A DNA stretch of 62,603 bases. Source: Pusillimonas minor (GTDB lineage Bacteria > Pseudomonadota > Gammaproteobacteria > Burkholderiales > Burkholderiaceae_B). Of the stretch, positions 49,001 to 57,357 are shown one piece after another. Position 1 is the stretch's first letter. Every line of letters begins with the position of its first letter. The notes under the pieces were generated by a model. That model saw nothing but the letters and a program-made list of their open reading frames with translations. It did not search any database and was not told where the DNA came from. The translations under genes were made by a program, and so were the position numbers. Location of the stretch: contig NZ_JACJUU010000013.1 in the NCBI RefSeq assembly GCF_014237865.1, forward strand, positions 1 to 62,603. The letters run 5' to 3'.

Positions 49001-49584
49001 TTTTCGATGCCTGGCGCGACGAAGTGCGGCGGTTTGCACCGACACCGCTGGCCCGTTTAGAGCCCGCGCGAGGCCTGCAATGGTTTGCGGGGGTGCTGTC
49101 GGCCTTGCGCCCCAAAATGACCCGGCGCGGCAAAATGCTTTACGCCGCCATCGACGACGGCTCCGCGCAGATCGAAATCGCCATCTTTAACGAGCTATAC
49201 GAGCAGCACCGTCACCGTCTTAAAGAAGATCAGCTTGTCATCATTCAGGGCAAGGTCAGCAACGATGATTACTCGGGCGGTTTAAGGGTCTCGGCAGAGT
49301 CCATTTTCGACCTGCAACTGGCGCGCGAATCACGCGCCCGGGCGCTGCGCATTACCCTGGCCGAACCCTTCGACCCTCAACAGTTGCGTCAGGTTCTTAA
49401 TCCGTTCCGTGCCGAACCCGAAAACGGCATCCCCGGCGTGCCTGTCGAGCTTCATTTGCTCAAACCGCCTTTCTGCTGCAGCGTCCGCCTCGGCGACGAC
49501 TGGCGTGTTCGCATGGCCGATACGCTTATCGAACAGCTCGGCAACTGGGTATCCCCGGACCATGTGGAGATCAGTTATTCATGA
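46093..49584 (+). CDS. dnaE: DNA polymerase III alpha subunit
   Basis: A 1163-residue replicative polymerase (DnaE1 type). The N-terminal PHP domain starts VHLRVHSEFSVVDGI. The catalytic aspartates are in PDFDIDF (Asp405, 407, 409). The helix-hairpin-helix region and the C-terminal OB fold (about 985-1070) follow, with no intein. The length and the lack of an exonuclease domain match DnaE1, with proofreading by a separate DnaQ. No Shine-Dalgarno site precedes the ATG. The stop overlaps the first glycosyltransferase gene in ATGA. Confidence 0.97.
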   Translation: MNESAPITPFVHLRVHSEFSVVDGIVQIPDLIKQVAGYGQPAVALTDLSNIFGLIKFYKTARGKGVKPIAGCDIWVQNEADRDKPHRVLLLVRNNAGYLQLCEILTRSWLENQYAGHAEVRREWLEGADGLIVLSGARMGDVGQALEAGRDAEARVLAQQWATRFPGAYYIELQRADAEGDEAYVQAAMRLAADLGLPVVATHPVQFVRPEQFRAHEARVCIAEGEQLANPKRHRRFTESQYLLSSEEMAARFADVPSALENSVEIARRCNLTLVLGKPRLPDFPTPDGMTLNDYLVKSSEEGLASRMAFLYPDAAEREAQYPKYLERLRWECQTIIQMGFPGYFLIVADFINWGKHNGVPVGPGRGSGAGSLVAYCLGITDLDPIRYDLLFERFLNPERVSMPDFDIDFCQDNRERVIDYVKQKYGKEAVSQIATFGTLGAKAVVRDVGRVLEMPYSLCDGLSKLIPFSPADPWTLERALAEEPAFKERYDQDEEVRALIDLARPLEGLTRNVGMHAGGVLIAPGKLTDFCPLYSQPGPDSNAVSQFDKDDVEAAGLVKFDFLGLRNLTILDWAVRYVQQFNADKRDFDIMALPLDDEPTYQLLSEGNTTAVFQLESRGMKELLRSLRPNTFEDVIAMLALYRPGPLESGMVVDFVNRKHGRAEVDYFHPDLESVLKSTYGVIVYQEQVMLISQIIGGYTLGGADMLRRAMGKKKPEEMAKHREIFEKGAVEKGYDSDLAVKLFDLMEKFAGYGFNKSHSAAYALIAYQTAWLKRYHPAEFIAATLSSDMDDTDKVQIFWKDALANDVEVLPPDVNASNYRFEPVEDEFSAQGKPPRTIRYGMGAVKGTGQSAVEAIIKARQEGGPFSSLFDFCRRIDRHAVNRRTIEALIRAGAFDTIDDNRAALLATVGNAIEAAEQVERSANQVSLFDDNSDEIVEGELAKVAPWDLQTRLTQEKAALGFFFSAHLFDAWRDEVRRFAPTPLARLEPARGLQWFAGVLSALRPKMTRRGKMLYAAIDDGSAQIEIAIFNELYEQHRHRLKEDQLVIIQGKVSNDDYSGGLRVSAESIFDLQLARESRARALRITLAEPFDPQQLRQVLNPFRAEPENGIPGVPVELHLLKPPFCCSVRLGDDWRVRMADTLIEQLGNWVSPDHVEISYS

Positions 49585-50678
49585 AGCCGTTGCGTATTAT
49601 TCACACCGAAGCAGCGACAAGTTTTGGTGGCCAAGAGCATCGCATATTTAAAGAAATGCTTGCCATGCGCGAGCGCGGGCATTACCTCGAAGCGGTGTGT
49701 CAGCCCGACTCTCAGTTAGCCAGCCGGCTGACCAAAGAAGGTTTTACCGTGCACACCATGTTAATGGATGGCCCGGTCAATTATTTAAAGTGTGTTTACA
49801 ACCTTTGTGGTGTTTTTCGACGAGGGCGATTCGATGTTGTAAACACACATAGTCGTCGTGATACCGTTATCGCCGCAATGGCAGCACGTATTGCCAGGGT
49901 ACCGCTCATTGTTCGGACAAGACATCTTGCAAATAGGGTGGGCTCTTTGTGGTCGTACACAGTACTTCCGCATCGGGTGGTAACTGTCAGTGAGCATGTC
50001 AGGGATTTGCTATTGGCCAAGGGCGTTGCGCCCGATCATGTCGCCGTCGTTTACTCCCCTATTCAGCTTCCTCCTCCTGTTGAGCATTCGACACTACGCG
50101 ACGAGCTAAAGCTTGCTCAAAACGATATCGTTGTGGGGTGTGTTGCGGTGATGCGTGCCAAAAAGGGTCACCGGGCGTTGGTCGATGCCATCTCGCCTTT
50201 GATTCGCGAACGTCCGAATTTGCATCTTGTCTTGGTAGGCGGAGGCTCCCCGACGTTCGAAGAGGTCCAGGCGTATGTAAAAAGCAAAGCTCTGGAGCGA
50301 CGGGTGCATTTTCTGGGTACCCGAAAAGACGTCCCGAATTTGTTGGCCGGTTTCGACTTGTTTGCACTGGCAACCGAACAAGAAGCGTCGGGAACTGTAT
50401 TTGTTGAAGCGGCCGCTGCCGGCTTGCCGGTAATCGGCACGGACGTTGGCGGTGTGTCGGAAATGATGGAAGTCGGCGAGACCGGCCTGCTTGTACCATT
50501 GCACGACCAGCCCGCACTAACGCATGCCTTGAAAACGCTGATTGATGACCCGGTACTGCGCAATAAAATGGGGCAGGCTGGCTATGACCTCGTGCGGCGC
50601 CAAGGCAAGTTCAGTCTTGAGCGATTGGTTAGCGATACCGAAGCCTGCTACAACCGTTGGTTGGGGGTAAGGGGATGA
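49581..50678 (+). CDS. Family 4 glycosyltransferase
   Basis: A 365-residue GT-B glycosyltransferase. The N-terminal half has TSFGGQEHRIFKEM and the FDVVNTHSRRD motif. The C-terminal half has the nucleotide-sugar binding E-x7-E element EQEASGTVFVE, then GLPVIGTDVGGVSEM. It starts within the dnaE stop codon. Base composition drops sharply inside the gene: 24 of 60 bases are G or C at 49,741-49,800, against 34 of 60 at 47,221-47,280 in dnaE. The sugar donor cannot be named; LPS core or surface glycan assembly is likely from context. Confidence 0.88.
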   Translation: MKPLRIIHTEAATSFGGQEHRIFKEMLAMRERGHYLEAVCQPDSQLASRLTKEGFTVHTMLMDGPVNYLKCVYNLCGVFRRGRFDVVNTHSRRDTVIAAMAARIARVPLIVRTRHLANRVGSLWSYTVLPHRVVTVSEHVRDLLLAKGVAPDHVAVVYSPIQLPPPVEHSTLRDELKLAQNDIVVGCVAVMRAKKGHRALVDAISPLIRERPNLHLVLVGGGSPTFEEVQAYVKSKALERRVHFLGTRKDVPNLLAGFDLFALATEQEASGTVFVEAAAAGLPVIGTDVGGVSEMMEVGETGLLVPLHDQPALTHALKTLIDDPVLRNKMGQAGYDLVRRQGKFSLERLVSDTEACYNRWLGVRG

Positions 50679-51508
50679 GCGCCCGACATGCCGTACCTGT
50701 ACTGATGTACCACCATGTCACTCCTGCGGGTGGTGTTATCAACGCCACCCCAGGTCACTTTGAAAGCCAGTTGCAATGGTTAAAGTCGCATGGCTATCGT
50801 TCGCTGACTTCAGACCAGTTTGCGGCTCATTTGCACGGTGATGCAGCGCCAGCCAAGTCAGTACTTATTACCTTCGATGACGGCTATCTCGATAACTTCA
50901 TTCATGCCTATCCATTACTCAAGAAGTATGGTTTTAATGCATTGATTTTTTTGGTTACCTCCTGGATGCAGGATGGCGCGTCCAGGCCGCTAACGGGTAC
51001 GACAGCCCCGCTAACGCCAGACCACGCCAAGTGCATGACCCTGGTATCAAACGCAGCATTTGACGATGTTGCGCTTCGTTGGAGCGAGGTTGAGCGCATG
51101 GCTAATGATGGTGTTTGCGAGTTTCATAGCCACACGCATACGCATACGCGCTGGGATAAGGTCGATCCGGTCAACAAAAACGCCCGCATGGCTTCCGAGC
51201 TTGCCGACTCAAGGGCCACATTACTCTCCCGGCTTGGGTCAGTATCTGCGCATTTTTGTTGGCCGCAAGGGTATTTTGATGCTGACTACCGGCAAATAGC
51301 ACTTGAAGCAGGTTTCAGGTATCTGTATACAACGCATGCGTTTGGTATGAATGTTCCCGGGACTGATCCTGCGCACATCTATCGTTTCGCTGTTCGCGAT
51401 ACACATGGTGCGTCAGTTGGCAGACGACTCGTTGTTGCCGGTCATCCGGTCATTGGACCCATGTTCAATCGCTGGAAGCTCTGGAAGCGTTCACGGAGGC
51501 AGTCTTGA
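50675..51508 (+). CDS. Polysaccharide deacetylase (NodB fold), first copy
   Basis: A 277-residue NodB-type deacetylase, which removes N-acetyl groups from amino sugars using a divalent metal. Motif 1 is LITFDDGYLDN (catalytic Asp and metal Asp) and motif 2 is FHSHTHTH, which provides the two His ligands. Motif 3 is altered: FCWPQGYFD replaces the usual R-x-P-Y/F-G. The start at 50675 overlaps the preceding stop by four bases. It is AT-rich (23 G or C of 60 at 50,881-50,940). The second copy at 53427 differs clearly, so this is not a recent tandem duplication. Confidence 0.86.
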   Translation: MSARHAVPVLMYHHVTPAGGVINATPGHFESQLQWLKSHGYRSLTSDQFAAHLHGDAAPAKSVLITFDDGYLDNFIHAYPLLKKYGFNALIFLVTSWMQDGASRPLTGTTAPLTPDHAKCMTLVSNAAFDDVALRWSEVERMANDGVCEFHSHTHTHTRWDKVDPVNKNARMASELADSRATLLSRLGSVSAHFCWPQGYFDADYRQIALEAGFRYLYTTHAFGMNVPGTDPAHIYRFAVRDTHGASVGRRLVVAGHPVIGPMFNRWKLWKRSRRQS

Positions 51509-52287
51509 CGCTATCGGTCATCCTTATCACCAAAAATGAAGAACGACACATTGCCGATTGTTTGGCCTCGGTCGCGTTCGCAGATGAAATTATTGTTCTC
51601 GATTCGGGTAGTACCGATCGAACACTGGAAATAGCCGCCGCCCATGGGTCCAACGTCAAGGTTCATCAGTCCAGCGATTGGCCCGGTTTTGGGCCTCAAA
51701 AGAACCGGGCGCTTGACTTGGCAACCGGAGACTGGATTTTGTCCATTGATGCTGACGAACGGGTGACGCCCGAACTGGCCGATGCGATTCGCGAAACGAT
51801 GCGCCGCCCGACGTTCGACGCCTACAAGGTTGCGCGCTTGTCAAATTTTTGTGGGCGCTGGATTCGTCATAGTGGCTGGTGGCCAGACTACGTGGTTCGG
51901 TTCTTCCGAAAGGGGGCGGGTCGGTTTAATGACGTTGTTGTTCACGAAAAAGTGCTGACCCCGGCGGCGCCGGGCATACTCTCGGGGCATTTTCTTCACT
52001 ATCCCTACGAAAATTATGAAGCGCTGATATCAAAAGTTAATCGGTATTCGACTGACGCGGCTGTCATGATGCATAAACGTGGCAAGAAGACCAGCATACC
52101 CGCCGTTTTGGGTCATGCGTCATGGACTTTTGTACGTATCTACATATTACGTAAGGGTTTTTTGGACGGTAAAGAAGGGTTCATTTTGGCGGCGACGGCC
52201 GCAGCCGGAAGCTTTTTTCGCTACAGCAAATTGTGGTTTATGAATAAGGGTGTTGCTGGGGCTGGCGCAACCGACAAGCCGGTGTGA
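51505..52287 (+). CDS. Family 2 glycosyltransferase (WaaE/KdtX-like)
   Basis: A 260-residue GT-A glycosyltransferase of the WaaE/KdtX type, which adds glucose or related sugars to the LPS core heptose in enterobacteria. It begins LSVILITKNEERHIADCL, with the DSGSTDRT and SIDADERV (DxD) motifs and the GWWPDYVVRFFRKG segment. The start is TTG at 51505, supported by GGAGG at 51495-51499 and overlap with the previous stop. There is a hydrophobic, probably membrane-associated C-terminus. Confidence 0.88.
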   Translation: MTLSVILITKNEERHIADCLASVAFADEIIVLDSGSTDRTLEIAAAHGSNVKVHQSSDWPGFGPQKNRALDLATGDWILSIDADERVTPELADAIRETMRRPTFDAYKVARLSNFCGRWIRHSGWWPDYVVRFFRKGAGRFNDVVVHEKVLTPAAPGILSGHFLHYPYENYEALISKVNRYSTDAAVMMHKRGKKTSIPAVLGHASWTFVRIYILRKGFLDGKEGFILAATAAAGSFFRYSKLWFMNKGVAGAGATDKPV

Positions 52288-52297
52288 TGAGCTGAAT

Positions 52298-53410
52298 ATG
52301 AAAATTTTGTTTACTAACTTTCATCATCGCAACGGCGGGGGCCACGTTACTTACATCATCAATCTGTTAAAGGGTCTGAGCCCAAACGACGAGTTAAGCG
52401 TTGCGACGCCCGGAACCAGCCGCTTGTTCCGGCAGGCCTCAGATCTGGGTAATGTCAAATTGCACGATATGCGGTTCACCTCTCGCCTGATTCCAATGAT
52501 TAAGGAGGTCCTGCATTTGCGGCGCTTGATCCAGAAAGAACGGTTTGATGTGATTCATGTCAATGCGTCGGCTGATCACCGCCACGTGATGCTGGCTGTG
52601 GCAGGGCTGCGGCGGCGTCCCGTCATCGTATGGACAAAGCATAACGATCACAAAATTTCCAGTGTTGGTCACAAAATTCGGGCGAAATTCGGGACGGATG
52701 CAGTTATTGCTGTCAGTTCTTATGTTGGCGATATGGTCAAACACTCCGCCTATCGCGGTTTGCCCTTGCAGGTTATCAGGCACGGTATAGATACTGACTA
52801 TTTCAAACCTCCCGAACCGGCAGAAAAAACAGCCTTACGACGCGAGTTGTTTGGGTCGGACGAGTCAGATTTTCTGGTTTTTGGAAGCTCGGGGGGTACA
52901 GATCTTGAAAAAGGCTGGCTTGACCTGGTGCGTGCAGTAGCTACGCTCCCCGAGCCAATGCGCGCCAGCATCAGGATTGTCGTGGCCGGAGATCCTCCCA
53001 AGGCGGCTTATCTGGAAGAGGTTGCTCAACTGGGGTTGACGCAGAATGTTGTATTTCCCGGGTTGGTTGACGATGTTCGAGCTGTTCTTGGCGCTTGCGA
53101 CGTAGGGTTTGTTTTGTCGTATCGCGAGGCCCTTTCTTTTGCCTGTCGCGAGACGTTGTCCATGGGGTTGCCAACCATGGTTTCAGATGCCGGTGGGCTT
53201 CCCGAGAACATTGATGAAGATAAAAGTGGGTGGGTGGTCCCCGCCGCAGACGTTGCAAACATTGCGGCGTGCGTTCGTTCTATTTGTCAAGATCAGGCCC
53301 GTCTGGTTTCAATGGGTGCTAAAGCCCGATCTCTCAGTTTGACCAATTTTGCTTTGTCCCGATTCTGCACTCAAACACGTGCGGTATATTCAAGTTGCCT
53401 GAACGCCTGA
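52298..53410 (+). CDS. Family 4 glycosyltransferase
   Basis: A 370-residue GT-B glycosyltransferase. N-terminal features are FTNFHHRNGGGHVTYI and FDVIHVNASADHRHV. The C-terminal half has the EALSFACRE element (E-x7-E) and GLPTMVSDAGGLPEN. It lies 10 bases after the GT2 gene and is the last gene of the AT-richer block. Leu-Glu and Leu-Asp pairs use CTG, CTT or TTG more than CTC, unlike most of the window. Confidence 0.87.
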   Translation: MKILFTNFHHRNGGGHVTYIINLLKGLSPNDELSVATPGTSRLFRQASDLGNVKLHDMRFTSRLIPMIKEVLHLRRLIQKERFDVIHVNASADHRHVMLAVAGLRRRPVIVWTKHNDHKISSVGHKIRAKFGTDAVIAVSSYVGDMVKHSAYRGLPLQVIRHGIDTDYFKPPEPAEKTALRRELFGSDESDFLVFGSSGGTDLEKGWLDLVRAVATLPEPMRASIRIVVAGDPPKAAYLEEVAQLGLTQNVVFPGLVDDVRAVLGACDVGFVLSYREALSFACRETLSMGLPTMVSDAGGLPENIDEDKSGWVVPAADVANIAACVRSICQDQARLVSMGAKARSLSLTNFALSRFCTQTRAVYSSCLNA

Positions 53411-53426
53411 ATCTTTTGGTCAAAAT

Positions 53427-54149
53427 ATGATCCCCATTCTCATGTATCACCAAATTGGTGAACCCGCCCCTAAAGGCACGCCGTATCGCGGTCTGACGGT
53501 ACACCCCAAAGATTTCACCCGGCAAATGGCCTGGATGAGCCGTTTAGGGTATCGCGGGCTATCGATGCGTGACCTGTTGCCCTACCTGAAAGGCGAGGCC
53601 AAGGGCAAGGTGTTTGGCATTACCTTCGACGACGGCTATCGCAACGTACTTCAAAATGCATTGCCCGTGCTAACGCACTATGGCTTTACGTCAACCAATT
53701 ATTTTGTTGTGCATCAGCTCGACGGCGGCAATGTGTGGGATTACGCCAAAGGCATTCCGCATTCCGGCCTGATGTCTCTTGACGAAATGAAGCAGTGGGC
53801 CCATGCCGGGCAAGAAGTGGGGTCGCACACGCTCGACCATGTTCATCTGCCCGAGCTCTCCCCCGAAGCGGCCCACCACCAGATTGCACACTCAAAAGCC
53901 GAACTCGAACGTCTGTTGGGTTTTGAGGTCAGTGCGTTTTGCTATCCCTATGGCGACGAGACACCCGACATTCGGGCCATGGCCCAGAAAGCAGGGTATA
54001 GCAACGCCACAACAACGGTGCGGGGTTTGGCCCGCCCAGACGACACCCTGTTCGGGTTGCCGCGCGTAACCGTAGCCCGCTCCACTAATATTGTGCGGTT
54101 CCTGCAAAAGTGCCTCACCCGTCTCGAGGACAAGCGCCGCCGTGACTGA
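53427..54149 (+). CDS. Polysaccharide deacetylase (NodB fold), second copy
   Basis: A 240-residue NodB-type deacetylase with all usual motifs: GITFDDGYRNVL, GSHTLDHVHL (His-x3-His) and FCYPYGDETPD. From memory, Bordetella pertussis carries a comparable deacetylase in an LPS-core locus with several glycosyltransferases, where it is linked to a free amino sugar in the core. That makes LPS-core deacetylation the first guess. Composition returns here to the window norm. The next gene overlaps its end by 8 bases. Confidence 0.88.
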   Translation: MIPILMYHQIGEPAPKGTPYRGLTVHPKDFTRQMAWMSRLGYRGLSMRDLLPYLKGEAKGKVFGITFDDGYRNVLQNALPVLTHYGFTSTNYFVVHQLDGGNVWDYAKGIPHSGLMSLDEMKQWAHAGQEVGSHTLDHVHLPELSPEAAHHQIAHSKAELERLLGFEVSAFCYPYGDETPDIRAMAQKAGYSNATTTVRGLARPDDTLFGLPRVTVARSTNIVRFLQKCLTRLEDKRRRD

Positions 54150-55305
54150 TCGCCCGCTGAAAATAGCCTTTGTCGTCGATCGTTTCGGGGGGCGTTTTGG
54201 CGGCGCCGAGGCCTACGGCGTCGAACTCATGCGCGAGTTGTCCCGCAAGCATGACGTAACCGTCTTTGCCCGTCAGTACGATCCGGCCTGCGATCTGCAC
54301 TTGCCTTATGTACCTATCGCTATCCGGCGCGGTCTGTCCAGCTGGATGCGGGTGTTGTTGTTTGCCATTCGCGCGCGTCGTCTGACACAGCAAGGTTTTG
54401 ACATCGTTCATTCTCACATGAACGGCTGGTGCGGTGATGTTGAAGTGGTGCACGTCACGCCGGTACGCTACAACTGGCGAGTCAAGCCCATGGCTGCGCT
54501 GAAGCGGGCCATGTCCTTTATCAGTCCTCGTGTTCAAACGTATCTGCAGCTCGAGGCCCGGCGTGTCAGGCCGCGTGACGGGCACAAAGTAGTTGCGGTC
54601 TCAGGGCTTATCGCAGATCAATTACGCCAGGCCTATGGGGTAGATCGGCATTTCCCGGTGATTCCGCCGGGTGTAAGCCCAGCCGGCCCGGTTGATACGG
54701 CCGGGGCGTTGGCGCTGCGGCAGTCTATGGGCTGGTCTGAAACCGATCTGGTCTGCCTGCTGGTGGCGCGTAACCCGGTGCGCAAGGGGTTGCTGACGGT
54801 GCTTAAGGCTTTGGGTCATTTGCCCGATCGCGTCAAGTTGCTGGTGGTGGGGGGTAACGCACCGGCACGCGATTTCGTTCGTCAGCAGGCGGCACATCTG
54901 GGGGCGCGCGTCAATGTCATAGACGAAACCTCCGACGTTGAGCCGTATTACGCCTGTGCCGACATTTATGTGCACCCCACCCTGAATGACAGTTTCGGGA
55001 TGGCGCCGCTCGAAGCCATGGCCTATGGCTTGCCCGTTATTTTAAGCCCCGCGCCATGGTGTGGTTTTGCGCAGTACGTTCAACCGGAAACCGAGGCCCT
55101 GCTGCTCGACCATCCTGAAAACGCCGATGCGTTAGCGACGTACATTAATCGCATCGATACTGACGCCAATTGCCGACGTCGTCTGGAGCATGGAGCCGCC
55201 GCTGTGGTGGCTCGCCATAGCTGGGCCGAAGTGGCCGCAAACTATGAGGCCCTTTACTTCCAGGTGCTTGACGAGCGCGACGGTCGAGTTTCTTCCTCGA
55301 CGTAA
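54142..55305 (+). CDS. Family 4 glycosyltransferase
   Basis: A 387-residue GT-B glycosyltransferase with a GTG start at 54142. N-terminal features are [19 protein letters not shown] and [11 protein letters not shown], and the C-terminal donor site is [19 protein letters not shown]. It overlaps the deacetylase gene by 8 bases at its start. Its last 52 bases overlap the 3' end of the convergent Cys-cluster gene. It is GC-rich (41 of 60 bases at 54,181-54,240). The sugar is unknown. Confidence 0.88.
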   Translation: MTDRPLKIAFVVDRFGGRFGGAEAYGVELMRELSRKHDVTVFARQYDPACDLHLPYVPIAIRRGLSSWMRVLLFAIRARRLTQQGFDIVHSHMNGWCGDVEVVHVTPVRYNWRVKPMAALKRAMSFISPRVQTYLQLEARRVRPRDGHKVVAVSGLIADQLRQAYGVDRHFPVIPPGVSPAGPVDTAGALALRQSMGWSETDLVCLLVARNPVRKGLLTVLKALGHLPDRVKLLVVGGNAPARDFVRQQAAHLGARVNVIDETSDVEPYYACADIYVHPTLNDSFGMAPLEAMAYGLPVILSPAPWCGFAQYVQPETEALLLDHPENADALATYINRIDTDANCRRRLEHGAAAVVARHSWAEVAANYEALYFQVLDERDGRVSSST

Positions 55306-55538
55306 CCCAGCCAACGCAGCGCCTGAGTCCGGTTCTCTCCGCACATTTCCTCCGACGCCTGGAGGGAGCCACACACGTCGGGACGATCAGGGTGATCGAA
55401 AATCAGGCAGCGATAGTCGGCATCCAGATGCATGCAGGCGACGCCTGCTGGCTTGCCGTCAGGCATACCTGGAATTGGGCTTGATATTGACGGTGCAATA
55501 CAGCAGGCGCCGCAACCCGGCCGGCACGACATTGCCAT
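55254..55538 (-). CDS. YkgJ-type cysteine cluster protein
   Basis: A 94-residue protein with a CRPGCGACC start and further cysteines in VACMHL, YRCLIF, DVCGSL and EMCGEN. This pattern is typical of YkgJ-family proteins (zinc/iron-chelating domain). The ATG at 55538 shares one base with the stop of the upstream YdcF-like gene (TAATG), so they are coupled. Its 3' end overlaps the convergent glycosyltransferase gene by 52 bases. Biological role unknown. Confidence 0.82.
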   Translation of the reverse strand: MAMSCRPGCGACCIAPSISSPIPGMPDGKPAGVACMHLDADYRCLIFDHPDRPDVCGSLQASEEMCGENRTQALRWLGYVEEETRPSRSSSTWK

Positions 55539-56302
55539 TACACCCAACCTCGTAGCCAATAGACCAAAATACCGGCATATTCTTTAATGATCGAGCGGGC
55601 CGCCTCGAACGTACGTTGATCGGGCAACCAAAAGTCGAAATCAGACTCTTCAGGTACGACAATCTGCGGCCGCGAAGGCGCGGCAATCACATCGATGCCC
55701 AGCTCGCGGAAAACCCCCATTGACCGAGGCATGTGAAGCGCAGAGGTCACCAGCAGCGCCTTTTTAAACCCCAGCGTTTGCATGATGTCGCGCGTAAACA
55801 CGCCGTTCTCGCGGGTTGTCAGACTGCGCTCCTCGGCAATAATGGCACTCTCAGGTACACCGTCTTGCTGCAAGTTGGCTGCCATGACTTTGGCTTCGGG
55901 GATGCCGCCGTCAAGCGCCGCGCCCGAAACGATGACAAAGGGTGCGCGGCCTGCCAGATACAGCTGTGCCGCCGTATCCGACCGGGTAATGGCAGTTTCT
56001 TTGGTGTAAGGGCCAAACCAGTTCGGGCGTCCGCCGGCGGTATGGCCGCCAAGCACAATAATGACATCGGCTTTTGGGTAGGCCTCTGGGGGCTGGTAGG
56101 CATAGTACTGTTCAAGTCGGCCCCCGGCCCAAAGCGACGACGCGGGGAGTGACCAGAACACGCCCCAGAAACCGGCAAAAATAACTACGGCAACTGCAGT
56201 TTTGCGCAGTCGAAATACATACAGAAGGCCGCCTGCAACAAGCAGCGCAATGCACAGGTTGAGCGGAATAATCAGATTGACGAGCAAGTTGGATATATTC
56301 AT
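55538..56302 (-). CDS. YdcF/ElyC-like DUF218 membrane protein
   Basis: A 254-residue inner-membrane protein with two N-terminal membrane segments (about 9-31 and 37-56) and a DUF218 domain starting ADVIIVLGG and containing [14 protein letters not shown]. coli ElyC, of this family, affects peptidoglycan and undecaprenyl-phosphate lipid-carrier metabolism. That would suit a place among glycan genes. The start at 56302 overlaps the GT9 stop in ATGA. Confidence 0.85.
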   Translation of the reverse strand: MNISNLLVNLIIPLNLCIALLVAGGLLYVFRLRKTAVAVVIFAGFWGVFWSLPASSLWAGGRLEQYYAYQPPEAYPKADVIIVLGGHTAGGRPNWFGPYTKETAITRSDTAAQLYLAGRAPFVIVSGAALDGGIPEAKVMAANLQQDGVPESAIIAEERSLTTRENGVFTRDIMQTLGFKKALLVTSALHMPRSMGVFRELGIDVIAAPSRPQIVVPEESDFDFWLPDQRTFEAARSIIKEYAGILVYWLRGWV

Positions 56303-57261
56303 TTGCCGGCCAACGATATCGCTTTTTCTGCCACGTTGTCCAGTTCGGGCCATTGCCCCATTTGTCCCAGGCAATGCGCTTTGGGCGACCACGGGCCGGT
56401 ACGTTCACGATCGGTAACGCCAAACAGTGTCAGTTGTAATGCATTACCCGCAGCAGACAAATGAGAAACGCCCGAATCGTTGCAGATTACGAGGCGTGCT
56501 TTTTGTGTAAGGGCGACAAAGTCATCAAGGGGTAGCGGGTCAAGGCATAACGCGGCGGGTGCATTGCGCAGTGCGTCGTCACGTTCGCCTGGTGGCGGGC
56601 ACATAACGACGGTGTAACCCTGCTGTTGCAAACGCAGCGTTAGTGCGTTGAAATGCGGCCAGACCTTGACTTGCCCCTTGTGTAAGCCTGTTGCAGTAGG
56701 AGCGATCAAAATGAAGGGTGTGTTGTCCAGCCCCGCTCGAGACAAAACAGATAAAACCTGCGCGTTGGCTGATGCCCGCAACTTAAGGCCTAGTGTGTCT
56801 GACGGCTTGCCAGCGGGGCAGGGGAGGTTCCAGAGGGTCAGGGCGGTTTGCGTCAGCCCATACCAGGACTCAACCGCATGTGGCCGGGGCTGTGGTTTCC
56901 TGACGGGCCACTTCAGCAACAGGCTGCGGCCGTCATCGCGGTATCCCGCGCATTGCAATCCGGCCAGCCGAAAAACCATTGCGCTTGATAAAGAGTCAGG
57001 TAACAGCAAGCCCACTGTGGCTCCCTGGCCGGCATATTGCCTGCGCGATTGGGCAACAGCCCGGCGATTTTGCGTCCATGATCCCGTCATTTCAATGAAC
57101 CCGGCCAGCGCGTAACCCGATAGCAAAGCTTTTGCCCAAGGGCGGGCGCACACAATAACCGGCTTTCCGGTGTCGAGCAGGGCATGAAGGGAGGGCAGGG
57201 CCATGCAGACATCACCTATCCAGTTGGGCAGGCGAACATATATTGCAGAAATGTCGGTCAT
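56299..57261 (-). CDS. Family 9 glycosyltransferase (LPS heptosyltransferase type)
   Basis: A 320-residue GT9 protein, like the ADP-heptose:LPS heptosyltransferases WaaC/WaaF. The N-terminal signature is LPNWIGDVCMALPSLHALL, and the C-terminal half has NDSGVSHLSAAGNALQLTLFGVTDRERTGPW, read as NDSGVSHLSAAGN and then LFGVTDRERTGPW. The exact acceptor (Kdo or first heptose) cannot be decided. It is divergent from msbA and heads a three-gene minus-strand unit. Confidence 0.88.
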   Translation of the reverse strand: MTDISAIYVRLPNWIGDVCMALPSLHALLDTGKPVIVCARPWAKALLSGYALAGFIEMTGSWTQNRRAVAQSRRQYAGQGATVGLLLPDSLSSAMVFRLAGLQCAGYRDDGRSLLLKWPVRKPQPRPHAVESWYGLTQTALTLWNLPCPAGKPSDTLGLKLRASANAQVLSVLSRAGLDNTPFILIAPTATGLHKGQVKVWPHFNALTLRLQQQGYTVVMCPPPGERDDALRNAPAALCLDPLPLDDFVALTQKARLVICNDSGVSHLSAAGNALQLTLFGVTDRERTGPWSPKAHCLGQMGQWPELDNVAEKAISLAGK

Positions 57262-57357
57262 CGAGAAGCGTTAAAAGGGCGTTGGTGCGAAGCCTGCGCC
57301 GGGTTTGGGTTGCGACGTTACAATGCTTTTTTCATTAGTATAAAAGCGAGTGTCGTC

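Noticed and set aside
49581-55305. Mobile element or prophage carrying the glycan genes
   Set aside because: No integrase, transposase, terminal repeats or tRNA were found at either border; only composition differs.
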